Assembly: GCA_032718475.1 (NCBI GenBank)
Contig: JAUCBJ010003465.1
Span: 1 to 36,114 of the forward strand
DNA from: Nemertoderma westbladi
Lineage: Eukaryota > Xenacoelomorpha > Nemertodermatida > Nemertodermatidae
DNA: 36,114 nt
Direction of reading: 5' to 3'
Part shown: one piece after another, positions 20,164 to 31,240 of the stretch
Numbering within the stretch: the first letter of the stretch is position 1
Layout: each line of letters begins with the position of its first letter
The notes under the pieces: generated by a model
What the model saw: the letters and a program-made list of their open reading frames with translations, nothing else
Database searches by the model: none
Told to the model about the DNA's origin: nothing
Position numbers and translations under genes: made by a program

Positions 20164-21693
20164 TTATTCCTGCACTCCCTTATCGTCAGTAAACTCTCTA
20201 AGGAAGTTATAATAGAGCAAATCTGCGGGGTCGTTGAACATTCTTGTTTCCATGACAATTGAAGACGCTTTCTCCAGTAACTCATTTGCGTTCACTGATC
20301 CTGCGATTGTGCCATTAGGATAGTGAATTATTATTTGGACAGGAAATGTGTAGGTAGAAATGGCTGCCTTTGCGGCCATCCAATGCGGTCCATTTTCCCT
20401 TTTAGATATCCGTTTCAAATCAACCAATAGGGACCACGAGTTGACAAATTTTTTTTCCATCAGCTCCACTATGATTGGGTGGGCCAATGATCCTTCACGC
20501 AAGGACCGGCCCGACCCTCAACACGATTGGTCGGTGAGGGCTCCCCACAGCACTATGCTGTGCACCAACAGACCACTAGATGAAGCTAAATTTAGGGCCG
20601 TTTCAAAATCATGATATTCCAATTTCCTAAAAGGGTAAAATTGTTTTTCAAGAACTGATTCGCAGTAACTCATCGACAGTTGCGTTTCCCAAGAAATATC
20701 GTTTTCAAAATTTTTAACACCTGATGCAATATCAAGATTATTGTTATTATTTGTAATAATTAGTTGAGATGGTCCTAAAGAATTTATACCCATGTTTTTA
20801 ACAAACCCTATATCAACATTGCTAGTTAAAGGTTCCTCGTTTTCTACTGCTACCCATTCCATATCTACATTCAGTGTTTTACTTTCTGGAACACTTACTT
20901 GAAATAGGGCTACTTTGCTGCCGTTTTTAGCTGCTACCAGCCTGCCAGCGAACTGCCCAGGGGTCACCCAGAAAGTATGGCGGGGAGGCAAATTCAACTG
21001 GAATTCTGCATGAAGTCGAAATACTACCTCAACCCAGTGTTCGCTGGTCGACCGTAAGATGGCGTGCATTCCAGTAGGACCGAATCTTGGGGCCAAGAAT
21101 GGTCGAGGATGCCACATCCTGAGTAAATGATAGAGCAGCTCGTTTATATTGCCAACCGGTGGTGGAGGTAGGAACTGGTTGTAACCCTTAGAGTTACCAG
21201 ATCCATCCATGAGCTTCCAGACATGGCCGGTTTTCGAGCCAACTGGAGGAAGGAGTTCACTAAAGTCGTTTGCGTTGAACAATTCTAATTGTTTACGAGG
21301 AGTTCTCCAGTCATTTAAAACAATATATTGTTCATTCGGTTTCCAATAGCTGGAAGACTTATCCTCATCTTTGAATGTCGTCACTCCAGTAAATGAAGTT
21401 TCTAAGACAATAACCTCTCTCGAGTAGTTAATTGGTTTTTCACGCAGACCAGTTGTCTCCCCGACCATGTATTGTGCTGCGATCCATCCAACTATAGCGA
21501 ACTCATTGGAATCGATGCACCCATCCAAGTTGCCATCCAATAATCGAAACACATCGGAAGAATCGTAACCTTCGGCTCTACCAATAATCTTCAACAAACT
21601 GCTACGGACATCTCTGGTGGTAGATTTGTATGCTAATATCGATATCGCAACAACAACTATAGCCGTTGTCAAACAGAAATTCAACCACGACAT
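20164..21693 (-). CDS. SELENON: Selenoprotein N, uninterrupted, with in-frame TGA read as selenocysteine
   Basis: Selenoprotein N is an ER-membrane protein with a Sec-containing redox site, linked to calcium handling and SERCA regulation. The frame is 509 residues, with a stop upstream of the ATG and tandem TAA stops at the end. Residues 6-22 form a membrane anchor. A canonical EF-hand loop runs D53-x-N-x-D57-G-x-I60-x3-E64. The redox site is Q-S-C391-U392-G-S-G-R in LWGALTDQSC-U-GSGRSLRE, a hallmark of the family. The C-terminal part has SWSLLVDL, FPVQIIIHYPNGT and a conserved NANEL block. Homology continues without a break across the TGA, so this is recoding, not a nonsense mutation. A stem-loop after the TGA and a SECIS candidate support it. 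Vertebrate SELENON has many introns; none is visible here. Confidence 0.93.
20481..20512 (-). promoter_or_regulatory. Selenocysteine redefinition element-like stem-loop
   Basis: It starts five nucleotides past the TGA codon. GGGCC pairs with GGCCC, and above an internal loop TCCTT pairs with AAGGA around a GCGTG loop. A stem-loop at this place in SELENON mRNA is known to raise UGA readthrough. Confidence 0.65.
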
Positions 21694-22298
21694 AAAGATA
21701 CTTCAAGCAAATATACAGTGCCAAAACTTCAGTTAGACCTAGTCTATGAGATTAATTATAATAATTAAAAAACAATTAATAATATTAATTAATGATAATT
21801 GATTATTAACAACCATAAAAGTAGAGAACAACCAAACCAGTTAGTTCATCACCTAAACAATCATCTCAGTTTGTTGGTTTTAAATAAAAATAATTATGAT
21901 GACTTTATACTTCATGCGAAAACTTTATATCCCAACTAACTAATCCTAAATTTATAACTTAATCTTCGTTTTCAAGGTTAATTGAAATCCTGTTAGGTTA
22001 CGTTTTGTTTCTTCTCTGTTTCAACTATCTCGTTATGGTAGACTCGATATATAACTAAAATTTCAGCGACAAGTAAATCACAACAATTGTTATCAAATGA
22101 GATTTTGGAAAATCAATTGTATTAATTTATGGAGATAATGTAAAAATGTAATCATCTAGTACAACTGTAGATATAATTTAAGAAATCCAGCAGAGAAAGG
22201 AAACATGAAATGGATTTGGAGTTATGGCTAATAAAAAATCTCCACCCTTAATAGTAATTCGATTGATGTGCGAGCGACGAATTCCCAATATATACAAC
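21694..22298. other. Upstream region of selenoprotein N, AT-rich
   Basis: No coding frame. It should hold the promoter and 5' UTR, but no diagnostic element can be singled out. Confidence 0.4.
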
Positions 22299-24360
22299 TA
22301 ATTAATTAGCATTTGTAACACACTACGAGCTAGGTAATTAATTAGCATAGCTTTGTAACACACTACGAGCTAGGTAATTAATTAGCATAGCTTTGTAACA
22401 CACTACGAGCTAGGTAATTAATTAGCATAGCTTTGTAACACACTACGAGCTAGGTAATTAATTAGCATAGCTTTGTAACACACTACTAGCTAGGTAATTA
22501 ATTAGCATAGCTTTGTAACACACTACGAGCTAGGTAATTAATTAGCATAGCTTTGTAACACATTACGAGCTAGGTAATTAATTAGCATAGCTTTGTAACA
22601 CATTACGAGCTAGGTAATTAATTAGCATAGCTTTGTAACACATTACGAGCTAGGTAATTAATTAGCATAGCTTTGTAACACACTACGAGCTAGGTAATTA
22701 ATTAGCATAGCTTTGTAACACACTACGAGCTAGGTAATTAATTAGCATAGCTTTGTAACACATTACGAGCTAGGTAATTAATTAGCATAGCTTTGTAGCA
22801 CACTACGAGCTAGGTAATTAATTAGCATAGCTTTGTAACACACTACGAGCTAGGTAATTAATTAGCATAGCTTTGTAACACACGACGAGCTAGGTAATTA
22901 ATTAGCATAGCTTTGTAACATATTACGAGCTAGGTAATTAATTAGCATAGCTTTGTAGCACACTACGAGCTAGGTAATTAATTAGCATAGCTTTGTAACA
23001 CACTACGAGCTAGGTAATTAATTAGCATAGCTTTGTAACACACGACGAGCTAGGTAATTAATTAGCATAGCTTTGTAACACATTACGAGCTAGGTAATTA
23101 ATTAGCATAGCTTTGTAACATACTACGAGCTAGGTAATTAATTAATTAGCATAGCTTTGTAACACACTACGAGCTAGGTAATTAATTAGCATAGCTTTGT
23201 AACACATTACGAGCTAGGTAATTAATTAGCATAGCTTTGTAACACACTACGAGCTAGGTAATTAATTAGCATAGCTTTGTAACACACTACGAGCTAGGTA
23301 ATTAATTAGCATAGCTTTGTAACCACTACGAGCTAGGTAATTAATTAGCATAGCTTTGTAACACACTACGAGCTAGGTAATTAATTAGCATAGCTTTGTA
23401 ACACACTACGAGCTAGGTAATTAATTAGCATAGCTTTGTAACACACTACGAGCTAGGTAATTAATTAGCATAGCTTTGTAACACACTACGAGCTAGGTAA
23501 TTAATTAGCATAGCTTTGTAACACACTACGAGCTAGGTAATTAATTAGCATAGCTTTGTAACACACTACGAGCTAGGTAATTAATTAGCATAGCTTTGTA
23601 ACACACTACGAGCTAGGTAATTAATTAGCATAGCTTTGTAACACACTACGAGCTAGGTAATTAATTAGCATTTGTAACACACTACGAGCTAGGTAATTAA
23701 TTAGCATAGCTTTGTAATACACTACGAGCTAGGTAATTAATTAGCATAGCTTTGTAATACACTACGAGCTAGGTAATTAATTAGCATAGCTTTGTAACAC
23801 ACTACGAGCTAGGTAATTAATTAGCATAGCTTTGTAACACACTACGAGCTAGGTAATTAATTAGCATAGCTTTGTAACACATTACGAGTTAGGTAATTAA
23901 TTAGCATAGCTTTGTAACACATTACGAGCTAGGTAATTAATTAGCATAGCTTTGTAACACACTACGAGCTAGGTAATTAATTAGCATAGCTTTGTAACAC
24001 ACTACGAGCTAGGTAATTAATTAGCATAGCTTTGTAACACACTACGAGCTAGGTAATTAATTAGCATAGCTTTGTAACACACTACGAGCTAGGTAATTAA
24101 TTAGCATAGCTTTGTAACACACTACGAGCTAGGTAATTAATTAGCATAGCTTTGTAACACACTACGAGCTAGGTAATTAATTAGCATAGCTTTGTAACAC
24201 ACTACGAGCTAGGTAATTAATTAGCATAGCTTTGTAACACACTACGAGCTAGGTAATTAATTAGCATAGCTTTGTAACACACTACGAGCTAGGTAATTAA
24301 TTAGCATAGCTTTGTAACACATTACGAGCTAGGTAATTAATTAGCATAGCTTTGTTACAC
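22299..24360. repeat. 40-bp satellite array, about 51 copies
   Basis: The unit joins TAATTAATTAGCATAGCTTT to GTAACACACTACGAGCTAGG; almost all copies are 95-100% alike. Variants: CATTAC for CACTAC in blocks (for example 22561-22640), CACGAC twice about 180 bp apart, an extra ATTA near 23141, and a shortened GCATTTG unit at the array start and near 23668. Repeated variant combinations point to duplication of multi-unit blocks. Nearly every unit carries TAATTAATTA, a palindromic homeodomain-type site, and GAGCTAGG. Confidence 0.98.
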
Positions 24361-25070
24361 ATTTTCTAATTAATTTTAGTTTATTAGGCCATTGATAGTA
24401 TTCATCAAGCGAAGTTACACAGGCGACGATAACATAAGTGAAATAACTAATAAATGTACATCACGATTAATATTAAAAACAATTCCAATGACTGATATAT
24501 TGTCGGAGTGAATATCTGATATTTATATCAGAATAATAATAATTTGGATTAGACTGCCGTTGCCAAATATATTGCCAACGAGAAGGCGGCAAATTCAATA
24601 ATTAATGTAAAATTGCGCGGATATTGTGTTCCTTTCTACTGTAAAATATTATATACCAGAAAAATATTATGTACAATAACAGAACTTTGAACGCAAATAG
24701 TAGAATCGAGGACGGAGATAAAGATTGGCGAATGTATGATTTAAATGATAGTGCAGTTTAGGCAGGAAACAAGTAAGCTTACGAATTTAGTTAGTTAATT
24801 AATACAAACAAAACTTTGAATACAGGAAGTTACCGGTACCTACAGATAGGTACCTAAGTTACCTACAAACAAATAGTGTTTTTTTTTTCGTATAAAGTTA
24901 TTGGTTTGAAACGGGCATTTACATATTATTGTGTTGCAAAGTTGATGAATAAATACATTCAATGCAACCTTGTACTTGGATATTTAACTGTTTATTTGTA
25001 CTACCATTTAGGCCTACAGGATGTGAAGTTACATAGCATATTGTTGCACTCTAATTTTATGTATAATAAT
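24361..25070. other. AT-rich spacer
   Basis: No gene or clear repeat; TACCGGTA appears once near 24831 next to repeated GGTACCTA motifs. Confidence 0.4.
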
Positions 25071-25160
25071 ATATGTATATGTAGATAGTATATGTATATG
25101 TAGATAGTATATGTATATGTAAACAGTATATGTATATGTAAACAGTATATGTATACTATC
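25071..25160. repeat. Tandem repeat of about 22 bp, GTATATGTATATGTA(G/A)A(T/C)A
   Basis: Four units alternate GTAGATA twice and GTAAACA twice. The minus-strand reading frames over it (Tyr/Ile/His repeats) are products of the repeat. Confidence 0.9.
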
Positions 25161-25213
25161 TGCAAATAAACTGCGTAAATGTATAATATGTTCAAGGACT
25201 ACTGTAGTAGGCA

Positions 25214-25650
25214 AGTCAATCTAGCCAAAAACGGGGTCGTCAACCCATAACAAATTCGCAATTCATCCAAACCAATTTTTTTATTCTATATTACATTGTT
25301 AATACACCACCAAAAAAGTCTATCAAAAATATATTATCCGGATCACTTTCAATTTCCTGTTTCTTTCCATAGCAACATGGATTTTACATAGCAACAAGGG
25401 ATTTTTTCCCACCGCATTGGTGGGATTTTCTCCAAATTTGGTACAGTCAAACTTCACTTTATCACTTTAAACAATACCAATTTTGCTGACGGTACAATAT
25501 AAGGACCTTATTTAAACAACTTCTCTACTAAACGGGTGGATGTAACCTCGCCCATTGGATTTATCGACCTCAAAAACACTTATCTCCAAAATATTTATTT
25601 GTTATATTATAAACTATTGTGGTTTTTAATGTAAAACAAATAAATAAATT
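25214..25650 (+). repeat. Dispersed repeat R1 plus R2 in one piece
   Basis: 25214-25345 resembles R1 (TCAATCTAGC..AAAAAC, AAAAAAGTCTAT, ATTATCCGGATCA). 25425-25645 is an inverted copy of 18838-19145. The join suggests that R1 and R2 belong to one element family. The element also contains CCATAGCAACATGG. Confidence 0.7.
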
Positions 25651-25836
25651 ACAGTAATCTCCGCTAACATCATTTTATGTATTATTATGCAGAGCCTAGG
25701 CCTACATTATTGAATATTTCAATTAATTATGAAATTTCCTTGCAGTGGAATTGTAAAATTTTTTTACAATACCTTAATATATCGTGAAATTTTCGAAATA
25801 TTTAAAAATTGGATGCGATGCCAGTGTAAATACAGT

Positions 25837-26365
25837 GTGTCCCACAAAATTTGACACGGTTTCGTTTTCAAATACCTCCGCTACACCATAATAAAATTTA
25901 GAGTTATTGGTATCATTAGAAAGCTCGAGTGCTAACTTAAAGAAAGAAACTTGTTGCGAACAATTATGTTGCTATGGTAACCCCCTGCAGCAGTTTATAA
26001 AGAAACAAGGGTTTTTTTCGAAAGGGAAATTAATAATTTATTTTAAGCTTAAAAATTTTTTTTTCGTTTTCGTTTTCAAGTGAAGTTTTCAAAACGTTTT
26101 CAAGTGTAGTTTGTTAAGGAATTACACTAACTTAAGATTGCCATGGGTCTTGGAATGATTTCGTTGCGATGGAAACCTCTTGCGATTAGTGACTCTAAAC
26201 ATTTTCATTTTCAAGTTTTTTTTTATTTCATATGGTATATTTTACATATATGTATGGTATATATAGTATATGGTATACTTTATAGTACATTTGCAATAAT
26301 TGCCTTTGAAGGATGTTTTAGAAAATTTCTATATCGTTTTGAGATTTTGGTATCATTAGAAAGAC
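25837..26365. repeat. Mariner-associated dispersed repeat with GGTATCATTAGAAAG
   Basis: It starts GTGTGTCCCACAAAATTTGAC, matching in inverse the GGGTCAAACTTTATGGGACAC at 28867. GGTATCATTAGAAAG appears at 25914 and 26349. The stretch 26140-26365 is a diverged inverse of 28930-29090 (TTTTGAGATTTTGGTATC, CATTTTCATTTTCAA, ATTTCATATGGTAT). Probably pieces of the same mariner-type family. Confidence 0.6.
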
Positions 26366-26452
26366 AATTTTAATTTGTAAACCAGTCATACTGTATTTGA
26401 TTTGGATGTAAATCTCGATGTGACCCCCGCCGACATTCTGAACCTTAGCCAG

Positions 26453-27187
26453 TGTTCGCGCTTTTAGACCTTTAGCAGTTTAACCTGCCAATTTTAGTTG
26501 TCCTCTTGTTTATAAATCGACTTTAGCCCTTACCAATTACCTAGTGTACTGAAGTTACATCAGCCGAAGCCAGTCCGTGCGCGGCGTATGACCCACGGTG
26601 TGGGAGACTGGATTCGGATTCCTTGGGAGTTATTGCAGTGTAGACCTACTGTATTATTCGATTGATCGCTACTATATAATCTCTGACAACTATATTTACT
26701 TTCGGGGAAATATTAACAGTTCCTTTAGGACATGGCGCTTTAAGTATAAAAACAGAGTTATGACTTATACTAATCACAACTAGATGGCCACAGAGTTTCG
26801 TAAATAGCGCATTCTTTAGGAGATGCTTTATTAACCTTCACACTACTTCACACGACTTCACACTACTTCACACTACTTTACACTAGTTCGCACTAATCTG
26901 CCGACCGTCACTGAATTTGATCATATATAAGGAGGATTGCAACTGACACACGTAGGGATTATGAAATAGCATTTAATTCACACAAAACCACTATAATTTA
27001 AGTCGCAGTTGCTACCGGGAAACTCTATTCCTCTTACCTCAGTAATCAAGAAGATTGAGGGGTTTATGATTATTTATCGGTATTCTCCAAATATAACATC
27101 AATATCCATTAATATAACAACAATTAATACTATAAACAGAAGTAAAATAATGCGGTGAACAGTCAGTATGTGTTACTTATGCAGTTA
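26453..27187. repeat. Dispersed repeat, copy B (partner at 3432-4170)
   Basis: It shares TGTTCGCGCTTT.AGACCTTT at its start, TATATAATCTCTGACAA, AACAGTTCCTTTAGGAC and AAACAGAGTTATGACTTA, and closes near CAGTCAGTATGT. It differs from copy A by a short local expansion (26837-26896) and many point changes. Confidence 0.6.
26837..26896. repeat. 10-bp tandem repeat TTCACACTAC inside copy B
   Basis: About six units with single-base variants. The matching place in copy A shows only degenerate precursors. Confidence 0.85.
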
Positions 27188-28122
27188 TGAAATGTGACGG
27201 GATCCGAGAATCCCGATTTATCCGGTTATCTTATCTACGCGTCCCCGCCGTGTGTGTGTGAAAAGAGTTCTGGGGTTGTTGACTGATCGGTATGTATAAA
27301 TAAATATAGGGTATAATATAATTGAATAAAGTATAACACAGTTGATTGATGACTAACGGTACCGGTACAGACAGTAAGTGAAAGATGGTGGCGGCAGTAG
27401 ACGGTGATAAGAGTTCCCGTTCTGCCCTAACTAAACTGACTAACTAAGTGAATAAATGAGGAACAGTTACTGGTAATATATTGCACTGGTTTGGCCGTAT
27501 TACATTACTCAGCGGATGCCTGCCCCCCCATTGGCTAATAACCCAATTCTCGCCCTCCCATCTCTCTGGGAGTGCTTCCCCCCGCTGCTGTCACTCTCTC
27601 CCTCCCGGAGGTATAACCTCTGACCCCCGCTGTGTGTGTGTTCCTTTGGGGTTTGTCGCCCCGTTTATTGGGGTGATACGAGGTTGATTGGCAATCAACC
27701 TCGTACTCCCAATATTGCTTAAAGCTCCTGCTTGGCCAACTTTGTGTGGGGTGGTTAGCGGAATCGAATACGCTAACATGAAATGTTCGGTAGTTAAAGA
27801 CCGTAAAGTAAATGTTCAATGTTAATAGATTTACGTTCTTATAACCAAGGCCATCTGATGTTCCTAGGCCAAAGTCTGAAACTTCCGCACAGAAGCACAG
27901 AAATTCTGAGTTGGTTCCGATGCTCAGAAAATAGTAAACAAAGACCGTAATGCATTGCGCGAGTTTCTATAGGTTTCTATTAGCCGTAAAGTGAAAATTG
28001 CTCTGATTGGCTGAATAAGACAGAACAAAGAACTTCCACGTCCACAAAGAATCTGCTGACAGATTTCGTCATCTTGGTTCTAATTCCTTCCCGTCGCGTA
28101 GTTGGATAAATTTAGGGCTATT
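27188..28122. other. Non-coding stretch with GC-rich core and two perfect hairpins
   Basis: A GC-rich, CCCTCCC-rich segment lies at 27525-27710. CGGGATCCGAGAATCCCG near 27197 is a hairpin. At 27677-27705, TACGAGGTTGATTG and its exact inverse are separated by one base. The short reading frames here lack coding character. Confidence 0.5.
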
Positions 28123-28770
28123 TTAGAGTATTCTGCGCATTGCGTAAAAATGACTTGTTATGTCCGCAAAAGCTTTTACAGCCAGTCTGTGGATTAGCTC
28201 AGAGTAGCAGCTCTGGAGGAGAGCAGTAGGTATAGATTGAAACGCAAAACTAATTGAATTTCGCATTTCGGTGAGGTTGGCAAGATGCTGGCTGTACACA
28301 ATGTTCTTTAGATGACCCCACACCCACAATTAAAAGTCACAGGGGGTGAGGTCTGATGATCTAGGGGCCATGTTTTCGGACCATCTCGACCAATCCATCT
28401 ACCAGTAAACATCATCCAAGTATGCGGCATGCCCGCACAATAAATTAGTCCCCAATGTGTTGGAGCACCGTCTTGCTGGAAGACAACATATCGCCAATGA
28501 TAGGCACAAACAACGTCTGTAACGTCTGCAAAGAATTATTACTTCTGCCGGTCCCTTCAAAGAAGTAGGGTCCTATAATGCGACTTTCGGGCATTGCAGC
28601 CCACAGAGTTACCTTAGGAGTCTCTCCAAAATGCTCCACTATGTAATGAGGTTTTCTTTACCCCAAACGCGGTAGTTCTATCGATTAACGTGGTCATTCA
28701 GGTGACTTTATCACTGAAGAAGACTCGTCGTGGTCGTGGTCATTGTTCTGCAAAGTCTGAGAGATTTCTG
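28123..28770 (-). pseudogene. Mariner/Tc1-type transposase, heavily frameshifted
   Basis: Fragments in different frames follow the order of a mariner-like DDE transposase. FSDKVT (first D block) comes near 28705-28725. VEHFGETPKVTLWAAM and GPYFFEGT lie at 28540-28640. VFQQDGAPTHWG (second D) lies around 28450-28490, then GRWIGRDGP..WP. SSDLTPCDF (third D) lies near 28350, and WGHLKNIVYSQHLANL follows. There are at least three frame changes, plus a TAA just after the CDF block. The gene cannot make a working transposase. Confidence 0.8.
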
Positions 28771-28861
28771 CAGCAGCGACAAGTCTTGTTGGGTAATCAG
28801 AAGGTTTTAGACCATGGATAATTTGAATTTTATATTGGTTAAATTTCCGTTTACTTTTTAC

Positions 28862-29122
28862 GAAAACGGGTCAAACTTTATGGGACACAAATTTGGTGAA
28901 ACCTATTTGTTATGATACCATTGATACTTTCTAATGATACCAAAATCTCAAAACAATCTAGAAATTTTCCAAAACATTCTTCATATGCAATAATTGCAAA
29001 TGTCTCATTCATACCATATGAAATTAAAAAATTTTGAAAATGAAAATGTTTGGAGGCACTACAAGCAGGTGGTCTCCATTACAACGAAATTAAAATAAAT
29101 TAAATTATTCTGGGACATTACT
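28862..29122. repeat. 5' flank and end of the mariner-type element
   Basis: On the minus strand this precedes the transposase remnant. It begins near 29122 with AATGTCCCAGAATAA, contains GGTATCATTAGAAAG, and includes TGTGTCCCATAAAGTTTGAC. Related pieces lie at 25837-26365. Confidence 0.5.
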
Positions 29123-29134
29123 AATTTGCAACGT

Positions 29135-29345
29135 ACTCCTACTGTTCCTCTTGTTTGGCTTGTGTTATGCAAATTCACGCAGAATTTCCATGAATAAACA
29201 TATTATCCGCAAAATAAAATTTTATAGACTTTTTTTTGGTCATTTATAAGGTAATATAGAATCCAAAATATGTGGTTCGGATTGATTGCGAAATACTTAT
29301 GGTTTTTTTGCTAGATTGACTCGACTATAGGTAGTTATAACTATT
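29135..29345 (-). repeat. Dispersed repeat R1, minus copy
   Basis: It is the reverse complement of 17808-18050. Shared blocks are TTGTTTGGCTTGTGTTATGC, AATCCAAAATATGTGGTTCG and GCTAGATTGACTCGACTATA. Confidence 0.85.
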
Positions 29346-29441
29346 TGTTACATTATGTCAACGTAACGCTGCAAAGTAGTACCTTGCAACGTTACGAGTA
29401 ATTCACCAGAACGCTGTTAAGTTGACGTAATGTAACAAAAT
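29346..29441. repeat. Short inverted-repeat element, arms about 24 bp
   Basis: TTTGTTACATTATGTCAACGT at the left faces its inverse ACGTAATGTAACAAA at the right. The centre contains AACGTTAC-like palindromes. At about 95 bp this may be a very short MITE abutting R1. Confidence 0.65.
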
Positions 29442-29449
29442 AAATTATT

Positions 29450-30214
29450 GCATGCATACGAGATAATTGTTGGATCTAACATTCCAGAATATCAATTACC
29501 GGTACATCAATTAATTACAAGCTTGAGTATTGTTTGCATTGAAGTTACCGATTACATAATAACAAGCTATATCCGGTTAATCCGTATTAATTTTCTTTGT
29601 ATTATGTTTTATAACGAACCTGTCTTTAGACTGGGTAGTTTTTGTCTAAAGCTGAGGCCGGCAAAAACACGATGGATATATATATTTACCTATATCACTC
29701 ACTATATATGTCACTATATCACTCACTATGTATGTTCACCAAATGGCTTGAAACCACTTGCATGCATTGTAAAATTGTAAACGCAAGTATTTATCAATTG
29801 TTGTCTAGTTGTTGAATAAAAAAGTTGGGAACGATTCGAAGTGCGATATTCGAAATATTTGCATATTTTCAACATTATTGAACGCGAAATTAAATACCCA
29901 CAACTCCCTTGCTTGAAATGTTTTTCAGGTGATTGATATTTAGCAATTATTATGAGGTTACTTACTACTGAAATCTGACAGAATGCCAAACGTATTATTA
30001 TAGTTCTATCTCTATTCAGCCAGTTAGTGTAATGTCAAGCAGTACATCATTTATATATCGTATGTATCTATAGGGCCTAATTGTCATCGTTATAATACTG
30101 TCATCAACTTAGGCTAAGCTCAATTGTAATGCAAAGGCTTAGTAGGTTTTGTATATCTGGGACGTTTACAACAGCTGTCGATTAAACTAACAAAACCATA
30201 AAACTGAACCAGGG
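29450..30214. other. Spacer without recognised features
   Basis: Reading frames of up to 110 codons cross this stretch but have low-complexity, Ile/Tyr/His-rich products and no family resemblance. Confidence 0.4.
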
Positions 30215-30420
30215 TGGCTGCCAGCCGGGTACCAACGGCTGTTGGGTAGACTTAAGGGAACATTTCACAAACTTTCATAGGATGCTTGTACACGTTGTGG
30301 GGTCTTCGAGCAGCACGTGTTCAAATGTTCAATGACTGAGCAGCGACTAATTAACAAATTTATGAGAGATTCATTGACCAGCTACCGACAGACCAATATT
30401 GTGACATATATTTTAGTTTA
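30215..30420 (+). pseudogene. Possible C-terminal fragment of a LINE-type reverse transcriptase
   Basis: One frame reads WLPAGYQRLLGRLKGTFHK, a stop, then CTRCGVFEQHVFKCS. A C-x2-C-x5-H-x3-C knuckle resembles the Cys/His motif at the C-terminus of some non-LTR retrotransposon proteins. The piece is short and holds a stop, so this is only a suggestion. Confidence 0.2.
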
Positions 30421-30829
30421 ATGTTTGATTCAATTAGAGGCACAAATTAAAAAGGCTACAAATATATAGGGGTGAATAATTAAATTAGTCACCCATTTAG
30501 GCCTAAAAGGTAGCCAAATATAAGTTGCAATCTATATAAATTTTTAAATTCAGTAGTGTGGGTGTGTTGTGTATTGATTCCGTAGATTTCATGTTGAAAT
30601 AGCGTTCATTAATTTATTTTATTTAATGATTCATGCATACTAATACACACATTAAATTAGTTCGCGTGTGTTAAGTGTGTAAGATTTGATTGTTTCGTCA
30701 CGAAACCATTAGGGCACAGAAACTGACGGATTCTTCGCGAATTTCGCAAACGTCGCAAACTTCGGGAATTTGTTCTACAATTTTGACTCCTTAAGCAAAA
30801 GGGTCCCGAATGAGTTTTTTAACCTTTAT

Positions 30830-31110
30830 TTTTTGTGATTTTGAGTGCTTTTTTTATACTAGTGAATATTCTAGAACCTTAGTAGATTTTTAATGGTATA
30901 TAGCTAGTATTTTTTACTAGCTAGTAATTTTTGGAAATTATTTTGGTCATTAATATATTCTTCAACAGTTTAACCTGAAATATCATGGACTTTCACATTT
31001 TTTATAATTTCAAAAAATACTAGCTAGCAAAAAATCACTAGCTATCATAAAAAACATATCTACTAATGTTGTAGAACTTTCACCAATACCAAAAAAATTA
31101 AAAAACTCTA
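30830..31110. repeat. Foldback repeat with ACTAGCTAG motifs
   Basis: The arms at about 30858-30955 and 30995-31090 are imperfect inverses. Both have CTTAGTAGAT/ATTAGTAGAT, ATAGCTAGT and TTTTTACTAGCTAGTA-like blocks. The loop is about 40 bp. Confidence 0.7.
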
Positions 31111-31169
31111 AAAAAGGATTGGTGAAAAATGGCTGGGGTGTCGACAGGGCGAAGTAGGGACCGTGTTGC

Positions 31170-31240
31170 TTAACCCCTTAGAGCCTATGACGTCCACTGC
31201 ACGTCACAATGGACAGCACGAAGACGTGCAGTGGACGTCA
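31170..31240. repeat. Perfect 18-bp hairpin next to TTAACCCCTTAGAGCC
   Basis: TGACGTCCACTGCACGTC (31188-31205) and its exact inverse (31223-31240) flank a 17-base loop. The TTAACCCC just before it looks like one end of a piggyBac-type element, but I found no matching right end. Confidence 0.8.

Noticed and set aside
20518-20520. TGA taken as a nonsense codon splitting the selenoprotein N frame into two genes
   Set aside because: Family homology continues in the same frame past it, it sits in the S-C-U-G motif, and SRE-like and SECIS-like structures follow.
22299-24360. Regular repeat array as a CRISPR locus
   Set aside because: Units are contiguous with no unique spacers and the sequence is an animal genome; it is a satellite.
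25001-25214. Minus-strand frames rich in Tyr, Ile and His
   Set aside because: They are translations of the GTATATGTATATG tandem repeat.
27481-27819. Overlapping frames on both strands in the GC-rich island
   Set aside because: They have low coding character and no recognisable domain; the GC richness alone keeps them open.
29448-29989. Frames of 87-110 codons on both strands
   Set aside because: Composition is AT-driven, no motif is recognised and no neighbouring exon can be joined.
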